DNA from: an uncultured Phycisphaerales bacterium
GTDB taxonomy: Bacteria > Planctomycetota > Phycisphaerae > Phycisphaerales > UBA1924
Length of the DNA: 7,189 nucleotides
Assembly: GCA_937879825.1 (NCBI GenBank)
Contig: CALFMQ010000461.1
Location: 1 to 7,189 of the forward strand
Direction: 5' to 3'
The translations under genes were made by a program, and so were the position numbers. Numbering within the stretch: position 1 is the first letter of the stretch; each line of letters starts with the position of its first letter. Under the pieces are notes generated by a model. That model saw only the letters and a list, made by a program, of their open reading frames with translations. It made no database searches and had not been told where the DNA came from. Positions 7,109 to 7,189 of this stretch are shown piece after piece.

Positions 7109-7138
7109 AGTATGACACCGCCAACCACTACATGTCGG
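7109..7138 (-). promoter_or_regulatory. Weak candidate promoter for the helicase gene
   Basis: Read on the minus strand, CCGACA (7138-7133) and CATACT (7114-7109) are separated by 18 bases, and each matches the sigma-70 consensus at four of six positions. Transcription would start near 7102, leaving a leader of about 65 bases. An alternative is TACGCT, a TANNNT box five bases before ATG 7038, which would give a nearly leaderless message. Neither is strong. Confidence 0.25.
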
Positions 7139-7147
7139 TTTCCGACA
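7133..7147. promoter_or_regulatory. Perfect 6-bp dyad upstream of the helicase gene (possible operator)
   Basis: TGTCGG and CCGACA flank a TTT spacer, making a symmetric 15-base site about 95 bases upstream of the helicase start. It covers the candidate -35 element. The position would suit a repressor site. It does not match the LexA boxes I know (the Firmicute CGAAC-type or the alphaproteobacterial GTTC-N7-GTTC type). The symmetry is seen; binding is inference. The remainder of 7039-7189 shows no gene that I can support. Confidence 0.3.
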
Positions 7148-7189
7148 CCCTCCGAAAGGATATCCACACCCTATCGCTCGTGGTTGCTC

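Noticed and set aside
7039..7167. N-terminal extension of the helicase from a GTG at 7167
   Set aside because: The extra 43 residues do not resemble PcrA/UvrD N-termini, whereas ATG 7038 begins at the usual distance before the Q motif. The extension would also cover the candidate promoter and dyad.
7066..7185. GTGGTT / AACCAC / GTGGTT hexamers about 57 bases apart upstream of the helicase
   Set aside because: They are only six bases each, with flanks that do not match well; chance similarity is likely.

Overview
The window looks like a high-GC chromosome segment from a planctomycete, most likely of the Phycisphaerae type. The evidence is indirect. Two adjacent secreted proteins end in a short 'PGAAAL - hydrophobic stretch - RRRR' tail of the PEP-CTERM-like kind common in that group. 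A third secreted protein carries dockerin-like repeats. Shine-Dalgarno (SD) sequences are weak or absent before several genes. There is no 16S or other marker that would prove the assignment.

The left part (1-3365, plus strand) is a secretion block. It holds the 3' end of a PEP-CTERM-like protein gene (1-455), then a 159-base structured spacer. Next come a complete PEP-CTERM-like protein gene (615-1385), a likely hairpin terminator (1454-1484), and a large exported metzincin-type zinc protease (about 1491-3365). The protease appears to combine a matrixin-like catalytic domain, a dockerin-like module, a cohesin-like beta-sandwich and a C-terminal dockerin pair. It is the most unusual item in the window.

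The right part is housekeeping. purD (3394-4710, plus), the GAR synthetase of purine biosynthesis, seems to start as a leaderless transcript from a TATGAT box seven bases upstream. It converges on a PcrA/UvrD-family DNA helicase gene (4711-7038, minus). The two stop codons abut with no base between them (TGATCA). Upstream of the helicase, 7039-7189 holds no gene that I can support, but it has a weak candidate promoter overlapped by a perfect 6-bp dyad.

The two PEP-CTERM-like proteins and the protease are plausibly all cell-surface or extracellular, but nothing in the sequence shows that they form one system. purD and the helicase have no evident functional link to them. I see no mobile element, CRISPR array, tRNA or rRNA, and no clear frameshift.
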